A stretch of DNA of 64,000 bases, taken from assembly GCF_000202635.1 (NCBI RefSeq), contig NC_015125.1:1488001-1552000 (forward strand), in the 5' to 3' direction. The DNA comes from Microbacterium testaceum StLB037 (lineage in GTDB: Bacteria > Actinomycetota > Actinomycetes > Actinomycetales > Microbacteriaceae). Under the pieces are notes generated by a model. It saw only the letters and a program-made list of their open reading frames with translations. It did not search any database and was not told the origin of the DNA. A program made the position numbers and the translations under genes. This document shows, one piece after another, positions 41,801-47,700 of this stretch. Positions within the stretch are counted from its first letter, which is position 1. Each line of letters begins with the position of its first letter.

Positions 41801-42043
41801 GCTCGTGCCCGCGCCGGCCGCCACATCGGCGTCGAAGATCCTCCGCAGTTCGTTTCCCGGGGTGTACGTGACGCCGGTGTCGGGGACGGGGTTCGGGCTC
41901 CCCGAGAAGGTCGGGTACCCGATGTCGGTGTTGGCGGCGTGCGCCGGCGCGGCCACGAAGGCCGTCGCCAGCAGCGTCGCGATCGCCGTCGCGGCGATCA
42001 CGGAGCGCCCGACGCGATGGGGGATCGTCGGTGTGCAGTCCAC
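35867..42043 (-). CDS. wall-anchored multidomain glycoside hydrolase, GH121-like (beta-L-arabinobiosidase)
   Basis: 2058 residues. Signal peptide to about 36 (APAHA). Residues about 37-835 form a beta-sandwich plus (alpha/alpha)-barrel glycosidase region (NTDIGYPTFSGSPNPVPDTG, YNNSIVLTTGMFIDDLKYFR, WIHHTILGATNFTMIEDAMG) whose size and neighbours match HypBA2 (GH121). Then come three discoidin-like modules (about 836-980, 1086-1237, 1571-1724), a PKD-like module, two Big_4 Ig modules (DGSHADLPVTW, DGSREDLPVTW) and paired Ig repeats with ATDAAGNTS motifs. A TDPG-repeat linker follows, then LAVTG, a membrane helix and RRRHRR: a sortase signal. GTG 42043 has GAGAGG upstream. It should release arabinobiose from plant Hyp-rich glycoproteins outside the cell. 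The GH121 assignment comes from recall and context. Confidence 0.75.
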   Translation of the reverse strand: MDCTPTIPHRVGRSVIAATAIATLLATAFVAAPAHAANTDIGYPTFSGSPNPVPDTGVTYTPGNELRRIFDADVAAGAGTSPAKDFWMDEMLARTGDAGSFGDNNQWLFTRGRAAFMKEHDPSALGFGGQLAYWEAIDGRSGYTITARVGGAEVALTEDVAQRKQTPSYWRSVHRGGGLEVVQTKFITDANVLVTNLEVHATGDAVDVELVASSPYAATVDGDELVGHVEALNDLTRISPRFSGDGFVPAGETLTRTLSVPADGSATAKLQLGLVTDEIEASRTEYDATRAQSAGEAYTAHVTAYNRWWAENVPYLDTPEDNIDTTLFYRWWLMRYNFLDADMPGNTYQFPVAVEGALGYNNSIVLTTGMFIDDLKYFRDPIYSYGPWVSTGETSKSDKFVDNPGDPANWSNSYTQYISEAAWRSYELHGGPTAIAKNLATYAEDDVKGLVNAYDFNKNGLIEYNWGAMTGNDADAVSFHWKPGYQDRAENAYLYSNALASAQAYRTAGDTAKADEMEAFAQNIKTQVMKVLWNPDTKLLEHAMASDGEHVPWKEINNYYPFTVGLVPKPGDADYNDDYVQALRLFADDKQYPIFPFYTANQADQAAYNATGGQGSNNFSVINSTVMFRMMSKVLRDYPTDAITAESYKKLLYWNAWAHYQNGGDNRLPDQNEFWANGSADPQKIDYRSWIHHTILGATNFTMIEDAMGVRTRDDAKIELDPIDIGWDHFTANNIRYRDRDLTVTWDAPGGTRYYGDDVPEGYSVFLDGKLAFTVDKLSHVVYDPATGTVQVVTGDAKVTTATASSVQAPQDVRFSDDARVVDLFAKAGADVRSASTGSANLAASATATFSAPGREPTGAVDGTTVNEPFWGTAGSPNAKDSLTVELGGEKTFDDIRTYFYASSSSATAPGYAEPAVYTLEVRRNGQWSTIPSQARTPAYPRANYNLVQFPEVTGDAVRLTATHASGARTGVKELQVFHTGVAAPASTNQAPLVTAWQDRQASVGGAAALVGTVKDDGLPSGEVSSRWSVVSAPEGATVLFDDAAAASTTARFSDKGEYVLRLTADDGEKTSQTDVTVQGEPVTAGTNVAPEATPTAEYTAGWNNVNAVNDGKVLFTGGSQSDIWGTWSGNHPATRWLQYEWKTPQRVAGAEIAFWSDQTDPSSPNGVNVPKGWKAQYWTGSDWADVSNPSEYTVQRDAANAVTFDAVTTTRLRVVLEAAGTGPYAAVAVSELKVFADAPTAIEPIDVRTGVGTKPELPATVDATYSDGSHADLPVTWAEVTDAQVAGEGSFPVSGIVPGSPVSAKATVWVRATAPGQINQVDAVTSRTRPGVAPALPKTVGVLFNDGSREDLPVTWDAVDASSYAAPGQFTVAGTVQSDLPGTKAASAVVTVGGGGDDTKAPTVAFQVSPAAPGSGWYTQAVAVDVTARDDQDASPRIEVRLDAGAWAAYTGTVSVTGDGAHVVQARATDAAGNTSPVAEQTVRIDTTAPAVEVVTDAVARTVKASATDAGSGVASIEYRLGDSGDWKALTGSVLIGLDETRVQVRSTDAAGNVSSVVERTIPKANGSQKRNVALLASPTASGTAGWNKVTGLNDNVQPTSSGDVTPNDNANVWGVWPAVTDQWVQYDWTEPVRIGELGVYFVSNLDAQGLGIDVPATWSAEYWDASTEAWVPVKNAGAYGTAKNTYNTVTFDPVSTTRLRLKLDPVGTVEGKGSVGIKEWQVWEQPETPVPDTQAPVVTTAVDPIVPASGWYTGTVAVSASAIDDRDDAPVVEVRVGDGDWAGYTAPVEIAADGVTAVSFRARDAAGNTSDPVGVEVKRDATKPTADVGWNAPSRTVAPTGSDAGSGVAVVEYRLGEGPWTAATGSVSVGDAATTVRVRVTDVAGNVSDVAEVAVPAKPTDPGTDPGTDPGTDPTGTLTGSEVVHIGVAQVAPGGQLPVSVTGANPGTVFAVEFRSTPARLGTLTVGADGTASGVFTVPAYAEAGVHTVALMVPGGEVTAQVTVAVPGVSSPQTPPLAVTGQDDRATRVALGLGVSVLVLGLVAMVIARRRHRRSI

Positions 42044-42119
42044 GGTGTCTGTTCCTCTCGGCGCTGCTCGTCGATGAGCAGCGTGTGCGTGGCTGGCACG
42101 CTAGCGAGAGCCGGGAGAG

Positions 42120-42148
42120 TTTCGCAATGGTTTTCGGCAATTTCGAAA
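42120..42148. promoter_or_regulatory. candidate LacI sites upstream of the GH121-like gene
   Basis: The perfect palindrome TTTCGAAA (42141-42148) with further TTTCG/CGAAA half-sites at 42120-42124, 42133-42137 and 42155-42159 lies between lacI and the GH121-like gene. The half-site matches the CCGAAA/TTTCGG palindrome on the other side of lacI. Confidence 0.5.
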
Positions 42149-42176
42149 GATCAACGAAAACGGCGTGGAAGACCGC

Positions 42177-43196
42177 TCAGCGGTGCGCGATCGTCGACCC
42201 GCGGATGATGAGCTTCACGGGCATCTGATGCGTCCCCGAGCCGACGTCGACGCCGTCGATGGCGTCGAACACGCGCTGCGCGGCCTGACGACCGAGCTGC
42301 TGCAGGTTGGCGTTGATGCTCGTCAGCGGCGGCCGGGCGTTCTGCGTCAGCAGCTCCCAATCGTCGTAACCGATGACCGCGAGATCACCCGGCACGTCGC
42401 GCCCGAGGTCGCGAGCCGTGTCCAGCACGCCCCGAGCGATCTGGTCCGATCCGCAGAACACGGCGTCGACCTCCGGATGCCGCTCCAGCAGCATCGCGGC
42501 GGCGTCACGGCCCCAGTGCTCATTCCACGCGGCGAACATCGGCTCGCCGACGAAGTCGAGCCCGGCGGCGGCCAGGGCCGCACGCGCCCCGGCCAGACGA
42601 TCCTGCGCGGCCGCATAGGACGGGTCTCCCGAGATGTGGGCGATACGCCGTCGCCCGCACGCGAGGAGATGCTCCACGGCGAGACGACCGCCGGAGTAGT
42701 TGTCCGGCGTCAGCGAGAGGTCGCGGGGATCGTCCGACGGCGAATACGCGTAGACGACGGGGACCGGCAGCTCCTGTCCGAGGGACGGCCGCGGGTCGGT
42801 CTGCCGCCCCACGACGATGATGCCGTCCACACGACGACTCAGCAGGGCCCGCAGGTGATGCTGCTCGCGGATGGCGTCGCCCCGCGCATCGCACAGGAAG
42901 ACGTTGATCTGCCCGGCACCGAAGGCATCCTCCGCGCCCATGAGGATGGGGATCACGAAGCGACCCTCGAGGTCGTTCGTCAGCAGGCCCACCGTGCCGG
43001 TGCGACCCGCGAGCAGCCCCCTCGCCATCGCGTTGGGGGTGAACGCGAGTTCGGCAGCGGCCTCCATCACACGCTTGCGCGTTCCCGCGGCGACATCGCC
43101 GCGACCGTTGAGGGCCTTGGAGGCGGTGGCGATCGAGACGCCGGCGCGACGCGCGACGTCGCTCAGGGTGGCGGCGCGCGTGGCATCGGCGGTCAT
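42177..43196 (-). CDS. LacI family transcriptional regulator
   Basis: A 339-residue LacI-type repressor. The helix-turn-helix and hinge are ATLSDVARRAGVSIATASKA followed by LNGRGDVAAGTRKRVMEAAA. The ligand-binding domain runs from GTVGLLTNDLEGRFVIPILM to the end, with DAVFCGSDQIARGVLD and VIGYDDWELLT. ATG 43196 is just upstream of the HTH; an ATG at 43223 would add nine residues. It lies in the same direction as the GH121-like gene and divergent from the ABC importer/GH127 operon, so it probably controls both. Its inducer is presumably L-arabinose or an arabino-oligosaccharide. An IS now separates it from the importer genes. Confidence 0.9.
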   Translation of the reverse strand: MTADATRAATLSDVARRAGVSIATASKALNGRGDVAAGTRKRVMEAAAELAFTPNAMARGLLAGRTGTVGLLTNDLEGRFVIPILMGAEDAFGAGQINVFLCDARGDAIREQHHLRALLSRRVDGIIVVGRQTDPRPSLGQELPVPVVYAYSPSDDPRDLSLTPDNYSGGRLAVEHLLACGRRRIAHISGDPSYAAAQDRLAGARAALAAAGLDFVGEPMFAAWNEHWGRDAAAMLLERHPEVDAVFCGSDQIARGVLDTARDLGRDVPGDLAVIGYDDWELLTQNARPPLTSINANLQQLGRQAAQRVFDAIDGVDVGSGTHQMPVKLIIRGSTIAHR

Positions 43197-43231
43197 CGGA
43201 ATCCGTTTCTCGTTCGTAACCATTTGCCGTC

Positions 43232-43261
43232 TTGACGAATCGGCGGTACTCACGTTACCGT
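43232..43261 (+). promoter_or_regulatory. promoter pointing toward the arabinoside importer operon
   Basis: TTGACG (43232-43237), 18-bp spacer, TACCGT (43256-43261). This is the best sigma70-type promoter I see in the window. Transcription would start near 43268, inside the operator, and now runs into the IS. Confidence 0.65.
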
Positions 43262-43262
43262 C

Positions 43263-43278
43263 CCGAAAGGGATTTCGG
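43263..43278. promoter_or_regulatory. LacI-type operator
   Basis: CCGAAAGGGATTTCGG: perfect 6-bp arms with a 4-nt centre, 1 bp after the -10 box, so binding would block initiation. Confidence 0.65.
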
Positions 43279-43342
43279 TACTTTCGATATCCCGCCCTGT
43301 ACAGCGGTGCCGACCCCGAATGTCGCATCCGCTCAATGAAGA

Positions 43343-43348
43343 GCTAGA
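43343..43348. repeat. target-site duplication, left (GCTAGA)
   Basis: GCTAGA flanks the IS at 43343-43348 and again at 44518-44523. It fits the NCTAGN target known for IS481 elements. Confidence 0.92.
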
Positions 43349-44426
43349 TGTGCTGCCCAGGCAGGTTGGTCAATCTGCTGATGGGTGGGTGGCTTCCGAT
43401 TGCGGTGTGGGGCCTGTGGTGATTGTAGGAGTGCAGCCAGGCCGGGAGCGCGTTTCGGCGGGCTGATTCGGAGTTGTAGTGCCGGGAGTAGGCCCAGCCC
43501 TCGGCGAGGGTGCGGTGGAAGCGTTCGATCTTGCCGTTGGTCTGCGGCCGGTAGGGGCGGGTGCGTTTGGGGTGGATGCTGAGCTCGGCGCAGGCGTCGC
43601 GCCAGGCGAAGGACCGGTAGGCCGAGCCGTTGTCGGAGAGGACACGTTCGACGGTGACGCCGCGTGCAGCGAACCAGCCGACGGCTCGGCGTAGAACGGC
43701 GATGGCGGTGGCGGCGGTTTCGTCGTCGTGGATCTCGGCGTAAGCGACGCGGGAGTGGTCGTCGATGACGGTGTGGACGAACGCGGTGCCCGTGATCATG
43801 TCGCCGGCGATGCCGCGTTTGCCGGTGTGTTTGGCTGTGATGGCGCGGTTGCGGTCGCCCTGGAAGCGGCCGACGTATCGCCAGCCGCCGCCGTCGGGGA
43901 TGTTGCCGAGCTTTTTGACGTCGACGTGGATCATCGAACCGGGGTGTTCGTGTTCGTAACGGCGGGCGGGTTCGCCGGTGCGGACATCGACGTGGCTGAG
44001 CCGACCGGGGTGTTCGTGTTCGTAACGGCGGGCGGGTTCGCCGGTGCGGACATCGACGTGGCTGAGCCGATTGATGTGGCAACGGGTGAGAACGGCGTGA
44101 ACAGTCGACGCGGGCATCCCGAGCCGGGCGCCGATCCCGACCGGCCCCAGCCGCTGCTTCCATCGCAGGTGCACGACCTTGCGAACCAGCTGCCGCGGGG
44201 TCTTGCTCGGACTGCGATGAGGCCTCGAGGAACGATCGTGCATACCCTGTTCGCCCATTTCGACGTACCGGCGAGCCCACCGCTCCGCGGTGCGCCACGA
44301 CACCCGGAAATGGGCCGCCGCCGCAGCGACAGACCAGCCGTCATCGACGACCTGCCGGGCGAGTCGAAGGCGTTGGCGCGGTGTCAGAGCAGCGTTAGCG
44401 TGGGTCACGAGGACCTCCTTGGTCAT
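43344..44426 (-). CDS. IS481 family transposase
   Basis: A 360-residue transposase. An N-terminal HTH pair (TPRQRLRLARQVVDDGWSVA, AAAAHFRVSWRTAERWARRY) precedes a DDE integrase core: HVDVKKLGNIPDGGGW (first Asp), VIDDHSRVAYAEIHDDE, VLSDNGSAYRS (second Asp) and NGKIERFHRTLAEGWAY (Glu). Residues near 119-162 contain a 22-residue segment (RLSHVDVRTGEPARRYEHEH plus PG) twice in tandem, just before the first catalytic Asp. The stop codon TAG is not in the element: it is supplied by the CTAG of the left target duplication. Without the duplicate the length would be about 338, near the family norm. Confidence 0.93.
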   Translation of the reverse strand: MTKEVLVTHANAALTPRQRLRLARQVVDDGWSVAAAAAHFRVSWRTAERWARRYVEMGEQGMHDRSSRPHRSPSKTPRQLVRKVVHLRWKQRLGPVGIGARLGMPASTVHAVLTRCHINRLSHVDVRTGEPARRYEHEHPGRLSHVDVRTGEPARRYEHEHPGSMIHVDVKKLGNIPDGGGWRYVGRFQGDRNRAITAKHTGKRGIAGDMITGTAFVHTVIDDHSRVAYAEIHDDETAATAIAVLRRAVGWFAARGVTVERVLSDNGSAYRSFAWRDACAELSIHPKRTRPYRPQTNGKIERFHRTLAEGWAYSRHYNSESARRNALPAWLHSYNHHRPHTAIGSHPPISRLTNLPGQHI

Positions 44427-44517
44427 CGAGTGCGGGAACTAGACAGCTCCACTCTCGACCGGGAGGTCCTCACCCGTCCATCGCGTCACACCTCAACCAA
44501 CGTCCCTGGGCAGCACA
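43349..44517. mobile_element. IS481-family insertion sequence, 1169 bp
   Basis: The element is bounded by 22-bp terminal inverted repeats (43349-43370 and 44496-44517; 20 of 22 positions match; both ends begin TGTGCTGCCCAGG). A 6-bp direct duplication GCTAGA is directly outside each end. It encodes one DDE transposase on the minus strand. Intact ends, intact frame and a perfect target duplication suggest recent insertion. It is placed between the importer promoter/operator and the ribosome site of the binding-protein gene. Confidence 0.95.
43938..44069. repeat. two identical 66-bp tandem units inside the transposase gene
   Basis: 43938-44003 and 44004-44069 are identical by eye. 66 bp keeps the frame and adds 22 residues to the transposase. 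Confidence 0.93.
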
Positions 44518-44523
44518 GCTAGA
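44518..44523. repeat. target-site duplication, right (GCTAGA)
   Basis: Right copy of the duplication. Its last bases merge into AGAGGAGA, the ribosome site of the downstream gene. Confidence 0.92.
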
Positions 44524-44533
44524 GGAGATTGCA

Positions 44534-45829
44534 ATGACCCCATCCCGGCGCCGCTTCGCCCTTCGGGCAGCGACGGCCATCCTGGCCGCAAGCGCTCTCG
44601 TCGGCGGCCTGGCCGCGTGTTCCGGCGGTTCCAGCACCGCCGCTCCCGCCGACATCCCGGCGGAGGGCACCGACGACGGCGCGACCCTGACCCTCTGGAC
44701 GCGCGCTCCCCTCGAGAAGCAGGCCAAGGACCTCGTGGCCGCGTACAACGCGAGCCACAAGAACCAGGTCGAGCTGACCGTGGTCCCGAACGACGACTAC
44801 GTCGCGAAGGTCGGGGCGGCGGCGGGCTCGGGCGGATTGCCCGACCTGTTCGCGGCGGACATCGTGTACGTGCCCAACTGGGTGCAGCAGGGTCTGTTCC
44901 AGGATGTCTCGGCGCAGATCGACGGCCTGTCGTACAAGTCCTCCATCAACCAGGGACACCTCGACGCGGGCACGCTCGACGGCAAGGAGTACGTGCTCCC
45001 GTTCGTGCTCGACCTCTCGGTCATGATGTGGAACAAGGACCTCGTCAAGGAGGCCGGTCTCGACCCCGAGAAGGCCCCCGCCACGATCGACGACTTCGCC
45101 AAGACGGCCAAGGCCGTGCAGGCGCTCAACAAGCCCGGTGTCTCGGGAACGTCCACCGGACTCAACTGCGGTGGATGCCTGCTGTTCACCTGGTTCCCCT
45201 CCGTCTGGGCATCGGGCGAAGAGGTGCTGAACGCCGACGGCACGCAGTCCCTGCTCGACAACGACGCCGCCAAGAAGGTCTACTCCACGTGGAAGGACCT
45301 GAACGCGTCGGGTGCCGTCGCTCCCGGCTCGGCCGACGAGACCGGCGCGACGTGGGTCGCGGGCTTCCAGGAGGGCAAGGTCGGCATCATGCCCTTCCCG
45401 GCCACCCTGCTGCCGAGCCTGACCTTCGACGCGGGCGTCTCGGGCATCCCCGGTGTCAAGGGGGGCGAGTCCACGTTCGTGGGTGGTGACGGAATCGGTA
45501 TCTCCAAGGACTCGAAGCAGTCGCCGCAGGCGTGGAACTTCCTGTCGTGGCTGACGTCCGAGGACGCGCAGGTCGGTGTTCTCGCCAAGGGCGGGAGCAC
45601 CGTCTCGCGGTCGGACCTCGCCGACAACGAGTACGCGGCGAAGGACCCGCGCCAGGTCGCCATCAACGAGGTCGCCGGCAAGGGCAAGACGCCGGTCGCA
45701 CTGAACTTCCAGCAGGCGTTCAACGCCCCGGGAAGCCCCTGGCTCACTCTCGTGCGCAACGCCGTCCTCCAGGGAACCAACACCGTCGACGCCGACAACG
45801 ACGAGATCACCGCGGTCCTGTCGCAGTAA
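44534..45829 (+). CDS. sugar ABC transporter substrate-binding lipoprotein (arabinoside locus)
   Basis: A 431-residue solute-binding protein. The signal peptide starts with MTPSRRRFALRAAT and ends in the lipobox GGLAACSG (Cys 29). The mature start TLTLWTRAPLEKQAKDLVAA, SGGLPDLFAADIVYVPNWVQ and VAGFQEGKVGIMPFPATLLP are typical of oligosaccharide binders. The CGGCLLF segment holds two cysteines, a possible disulfide. AGAGGAGA lies 4-11 nt before ATG 44534, but everything further upstream is IS sequence, so the native promoter is cut off. Likely ligand: arabinobiose or short arabinosides from the GH121-like enzyme. Confidence 0.9.
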   Translation: MTPSRRRFALRAATAILAASALVGGLAACSGGSSTAAPADIPAEGTDDGATLTLWTRAPLEKQAKDLVAAYNASHKNQVELTVVPNDDYVAKVGAAAGSGGLPDLFAADIVYVPNWVQQGLFQDVSAQIDGLSYKSSINQGHLDAGTLDGKEYVLPFVLDLSVMMWNKDLVKEAGLDPEKAPATIDDFAKTAKAVQALNKPGVSGTSTGLNCGGCLLFTWFPSVWASGEEVLNADGTQSLLDNDAAKKVYSTWKDLNASGAVAPGSADETGATWVAGFQEGKVGIMPFPATLLPSLTFDAGVSGIPGVKGGESTFVGGDGIGISKDSKQSPQAWNFLSWLTSEDAQVGVLAKGGSTVSRSDLADNEYAAKDPRQVAINEVAGKGKTPVALNFQQAFNAPGSPWLTLVRNAVLQGTNTVDADNDEITAVLSQ

Positions 45830-45835
45830 CCCCGC

Positions 45836-45866
45836 GGGGGTGCCGGGCGGCTCACCCGGCACCCCC
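45836..45866 (+). terminator. hairpin after binding-protein gene (attenuator)
   Basis: GGGGGTGCCGGG (45836-45847) and CCCGGCACCCCC (45855-45866) pair perfectly over 12 bp with a 7-nt loop, 7 nt after the stop and before the permease genes. It matches the position of the hairpin at 28717-28748 in the other importer operon. Confidence 0.75.
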
Positions 45867-45885
45867 CTCCCCGGAAGGAACACCC

Positions 45886-46791
45886 GTGGCTCTCTCCTCC
45901 CCCACTCGGCGCTCACGCTACGCGCGCTCGGCGCTCGGCGGACCCGTCCAGGGCTGGCTGTACGCCGCACCGACGGCCCTGTTCGTCGTCGCGCTCTTCG
46001 TCATCCCCCTCCTCCTCGTCCTGCAGATGTCGGGCTCGGAGTGGCCCCTGCTCCGGGGCAACATGGGCCCGAACTTCCCCGAGAACTTCGCCGATGCCCT
46101 GAACCACCGCCTCTTCTGGGAGTCGGTGCGCTTCACGCTGCTGTACACGGTGATCACCACCGTCCTGCTGATCGGCCTGGGCCTCGGGCTCGCGCTCCTC
46201 GTGCAGGAGTCGACCCGGTGGAAGGGCTTCCTCCGCACGGCATTCCTCCTGCCCAGCGCACTCGGACTCGCCTCGGCGTCGCTGCTGTTCTACGTGCTCT
46301 ACTCCCCCATCGCCGGTCCGTTCGCCGGGCTCATGCAGTCGTGGGGCATCACCTTCCTGGGATCGCCCGACGGGGCGCTCTGGTCGACGGTGTTCCTCAT
46401 CGTCTGGCGCTTCGCGGGGTTCTACATGCTCCTGCTGCTCGTCGGGCTGCAGGGGATCCCGGAGGACATCTACGAGGCCGCGCGGATCGACGGCGGCTCC
46501 CGCTGGCAGATCTTCCGGGACATCACCGTCCCGCTGCTCCGGCCCACCTTCGCCCTCACCACCGTCATGTGCGTGACGGGGTCGCTCCTGGCCTTCGACC
46601 AGTTCTACATCCTCACCAAGGGCGGGCCGGACAACAGCACGATGACCGTCGTGCAGCTCATCTACAACATCGCCTTCCAGGGGCAGAACAGCCTCGGCAT
46701 CGCCGCCGCGCTGTCGGTCATCATCCTGCTCGCCCTGGTCGTCATCAACGTCGTGCAGCTGCGCGCGTTCCGTCGCCCCGAGGAGTCCTGA
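45886..46791 (+). CDS. sugar ABC transporter permease 1 (arabinoside locus)
   Basis: A 301-residue MalF/UgpA-class permease. Spans include WLYAAPTALFVVALFVIPLL, VRFTLLYTVITTVLLIGLGL and LRTAFLLPSALGLASASLLF. The EAA loop is IYEAARIDGGSRWQIFRDIT. Late features LAFDQFYILTKGGPDNSTMT and QNSLGIAAALSVIILLALVV are typical. GTG 45886 is preceded by GGAAGGAA 6 nt upstream and follows the intra-operon hairpin. It partners with the next gene, one nucleotide away. Confidence 0.92.
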   Translation: MALSSPTRRSRYARSALGGPVQGWLYAAPTALFVVALFVIPLLLVLQMSGSEWPLLRGNMGPNFPENFADALNHRLFWESVRFTLLYTVITTVLLIGLGLGLALLVQESTRWKGFLRTAFLLPSALGLASASLLFYVLYSPIAGPFAGLMQSWGITFLGSPDGALWSTVFLIVWRFAGFYMLLLLVGLQGIPEDIYEAARIDGGSRWQIFRDITVPLLRPTFALTTVMCVTGSLLAFDQFYILTKGGPDNSTMTVVQLIYNIAFQGQNSLGIAAALSVIILLALVVINVVQLRAFRRPEES

Positions 46792-46792
46792 G

Positions 46793-47698
46793 ATGGCCCT
46801 GACCGCCGCTCCCTCACCCGCCGCCACCACGAGCACCCGCACAATCGTCGCCCCCGGCTCGCGCGCGCGCCGCCGTCCGAACGGTCGCCTGCTCGGAGGC
46901 ATCCCCTCGACCGTGTTCATGGGGGGACTGGCGATCATCTTCCTGTACCCCCTGGTGTGGACCGGGGTCGCCTCGGTGAGCCCGCAGGCCGGCACGAGCC
47001 AGTCCGACGGCTGGGGCTTCGGCAACTACGCCACCCTCGCCTCCTTCCAGTCCGGGATCTGGGTATACCTGGGCAACTCGCTGTTCGTGTCGTTGCTCAC
47101 CGTCACCCTGACGCTGCTCGTGTCGTTCCTCGGGGGCTACGCCTTCGCCCGCTTCTCCTTCCCGGGGAAGAACCTGCTGTTCCTCCTGGTGCTGGCGATC
47201 CTGATGGTGCCCTACGCCACGCTGCTGATCCCGCTCTACGTCATCCTCAACGCCGTCGGACTCCAGAACTCGCTCGTCGGTGTGGCTCTCGTGCTGACGA
47301 TGTTCCAGCTGCCGTTCTCGATGTTCATGATGCGCATCTCGTTCGAGTCGGTGCCCCGCGAGCTCGACGAGGCGGCCCTCGTCGACGGGTGCACGAGCTT
47401 CGGCGCCCTGTGGCGCGTGCTGCTCCCGGCGGTCAAGCCGGGCCTCATCACGGTGGGCCTGTTCGCGTTCCTCACCGCCTGGAACGACTTCATCGCCCCG
47501 CTGATCCTCATCAACGACCAATCGCGCATCACGCTGCCCCTCGCGGTCGCGAACCTGCGCGGCCAGACCATGGGCGTCATCGACTACGGCGTCACTGAGG
47601 CGGGCGTCGTCGTGCTCGCGCTGCCGTGCATCGTCCTGTTCCTGATCCTCCAACGTCACTACGTGCGCGGCTTCATGTCCGGCGCCTTCAAGGGATGA
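46793..47698 (+). CDS. sugar ABC transporter permease 2 (arabinoside locus)
   Basis: A 301-residue MalG-class permease. After a basic N-terminus (RARRRPNGR), spans include VFMGGLAIIFLYPLVWTGVA, SLLTVTLTLLVSFLGGYAFA and LLFLLVLAILMVPYATLLIP. The EAA loop is ELDEAALVDGCTSFGALWRV. It ends ILQRHYVRGFMSGAFKG. The gene begins 1 nt after permease 1 and abuts the GH127 gene, so importer and enzyme are co-expressed. No ATPase gene accompanies the operon. Confidence 0.92.
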   Translation: MALTAAPSPAATTSTRTIVAPGSRARRRPNGRLLGGIPSTVFMGGLAIIFLYPLVWTGVASVSPQAGTSQSDGWGFGNYATLASFQSGIWVYLGNSLFVSLLTVTLTLLVSFLGGYAFARFSFPGKNLLFLLVLAILMVPYATLLIPLYVILNAVGLQNSLVGVALVLTMFQLPFSMFMMRISFESVPRELDEAALVDGCTSFGALWRVLLPAVKPGLITVGLFAFLTAWNDFIAPLILINDQSRITLPLAVANLRGQTMGVIDYGVTEAGVVVLALPCIVLFLILQRHYVRGFMSGAFKG

Positions 47699-47700
47699 CC

